Below, one piece after another: positions 6,671 to 6,946 of a stretch of 6,946 nt of DNA. The notes beneath the pieces are model-generated. The model was not told where the DNA came from, did not search any database, and worked only from the letters and a program-made list of their open reading frames with translations. A program made the translations under genes and the position numbers. Numbering within the stretch: position 1 is the first letter of the stretch; every line of letters starts with the position of its first letter. The stretch is from Acinetobacter sp. (GTDB lineage Bacteria; Pseudomonadota; Gammaproteobacteria; Pseudomonadales; Moraxellaceae), in contig JASLJB010000188.1 in assembly GCA_030152605.1 (NCBI GenBank), forward strand, positions 1 to 6,946, written 5' to 3'.

Positions 6671-6946
6671 TCATTGCTTGATCTCCGCAGGCGAAATAAA
6701 TACCTGCGTCAATGGATATTCAGTGCTATACACCATGCTATGCAGGCTTTGATCCACATGTAGTGCCAGCATAAATCCATACAATTTAGATAAACTTTGG
6801 GTATGACCTAAACTTGATTGGCTATAAATAAAATGACTTATATCAATCGGGCTATCCACAAAGCGTTGTTGCAGTGTCTTAAACACCTTTTTTTCAGAAG
6901 GACTTTCAAGTATCGATACAAAGGTTGCATCCTCCTCATATTGTTC
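6671..6946 (-). CDS. Unidentified protein encoded before tssM, C-terminal 91 residues (runs off the right edge)
   Basis: I do not recognise this product. The reading frame is open from the window edge to the TGA at 6673-6671. An internal GTG at 6886-6884 could be read as a start, but the frame continues 20 codons upstream (EQYEEDATFVSILESPSEKK), so it is better treated as the tail of a longer gene. The visible part is soluble-looking, rich in His, Ser and Gln, with no membrane segment and no obvious catalytic motif. Some stretches (SLSKLYGFMLALHVDQSL and EYPLTQVFISPAEIKQ) look like a packed globular C-terminus. It ends 42 nt before tssM on the same strand with no terminator between, so it is probably part of the same operon. 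Acinetobacter T6SS loci carry lineage-specific genes of uncertain role in this neighbourhood; whether this is one of them cannot be settled from a fragment. Confidence 0.7.
   Translation of the reverse strand, partial: EQYEEDATFVSILESPSEKKVFKTLQQRFVDSPIDISHFIYSQSSLGHTQSLSKLYGFMLALHVDQSLHSMVYSTEYPLTQVFISPAEIKQ

Noticed and set aside
6671..6886. Stand-alone 71-codon gene starting at the GTG at 6886-6884
   Set aside because: The same frame stays open upstream to the window edge and no good Shine-Dalgarno sequence precedes the GTG, so it is more likely the end of a longer gene.
1..6946. CRISPR arrays, tRNA or rRNA genes, insertion sequences, attachment sites
   Set aside because: No regularly spaced repeats, cloverleaf-like sequence, transposase frame or terminal inverted repeats were seen; nearly all bases are inside co-directional coding genes.

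Overview
The window is an internal piece of a type VI secretion system (T6SS) gene cluster. Every credible gene lies on the minus strand, so the transcriptional order runs from position 6946 down to position 1. Base composition looks to be in the mid-40s % GC by eye. The gene set and the style of the proteins suggest Acinetobacter or a close Moraxellaceae relative: a TssM with an intact P-loop, a stand-alone TagF, a separate periplasmic OmpA-like protein and a short PAAR protein. The genus call is an inference from recognition, not from a search.

Layout in transcription order: (1) 6946-6671, the C-terminal 92 codons of an unidentified gene that continues beyond the right edge; (2) 6628-2795, tssM, the large inner-membrane and periplasmic subunit; (3) 2760-1795, tagF, a post-translational regulator; (4) 1798-1004, an OmpA-like protein (TagN-like) that should bind peptidoglycan; (5) 989-723, a PAAR spike-tip protein; (6) 722-1, the first 240 codons of vgrG, which runs off the left edge. 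The vgrG fragment and the first 20 visible codons of the right-hand fragment were translated by hand from the reverse complement.

The genes are packed tightly: gaps of 42 and 34 nt, then a 4-nt ATGA overlap, then 14 nt, then a TAA directly followed by ATG. I see no promoter or terminator between them, and no stretch of 300 bases or more lacks a gene. The simplest reading is one polycistronic message with translational coupling between tagF and the OmpA-like gene and between PAAR and vgrG.

Together the genes cover three parts of the machine. TssM and the OmpA-like protein belong to the envelope-spanning base. PAAR and VgrG form the sharpened tip of the expelled tube. TagF holds assembly in check. 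This is a recognisable system, not an unknown one. The points worth a second look are details: a PAAR protein lacking the usual first histidine, an Ala/Pro-rich tail on TssM, a TagF longer than the classical one with no kinase or phosphatase partner in view, and the unidentified gene before tssM.
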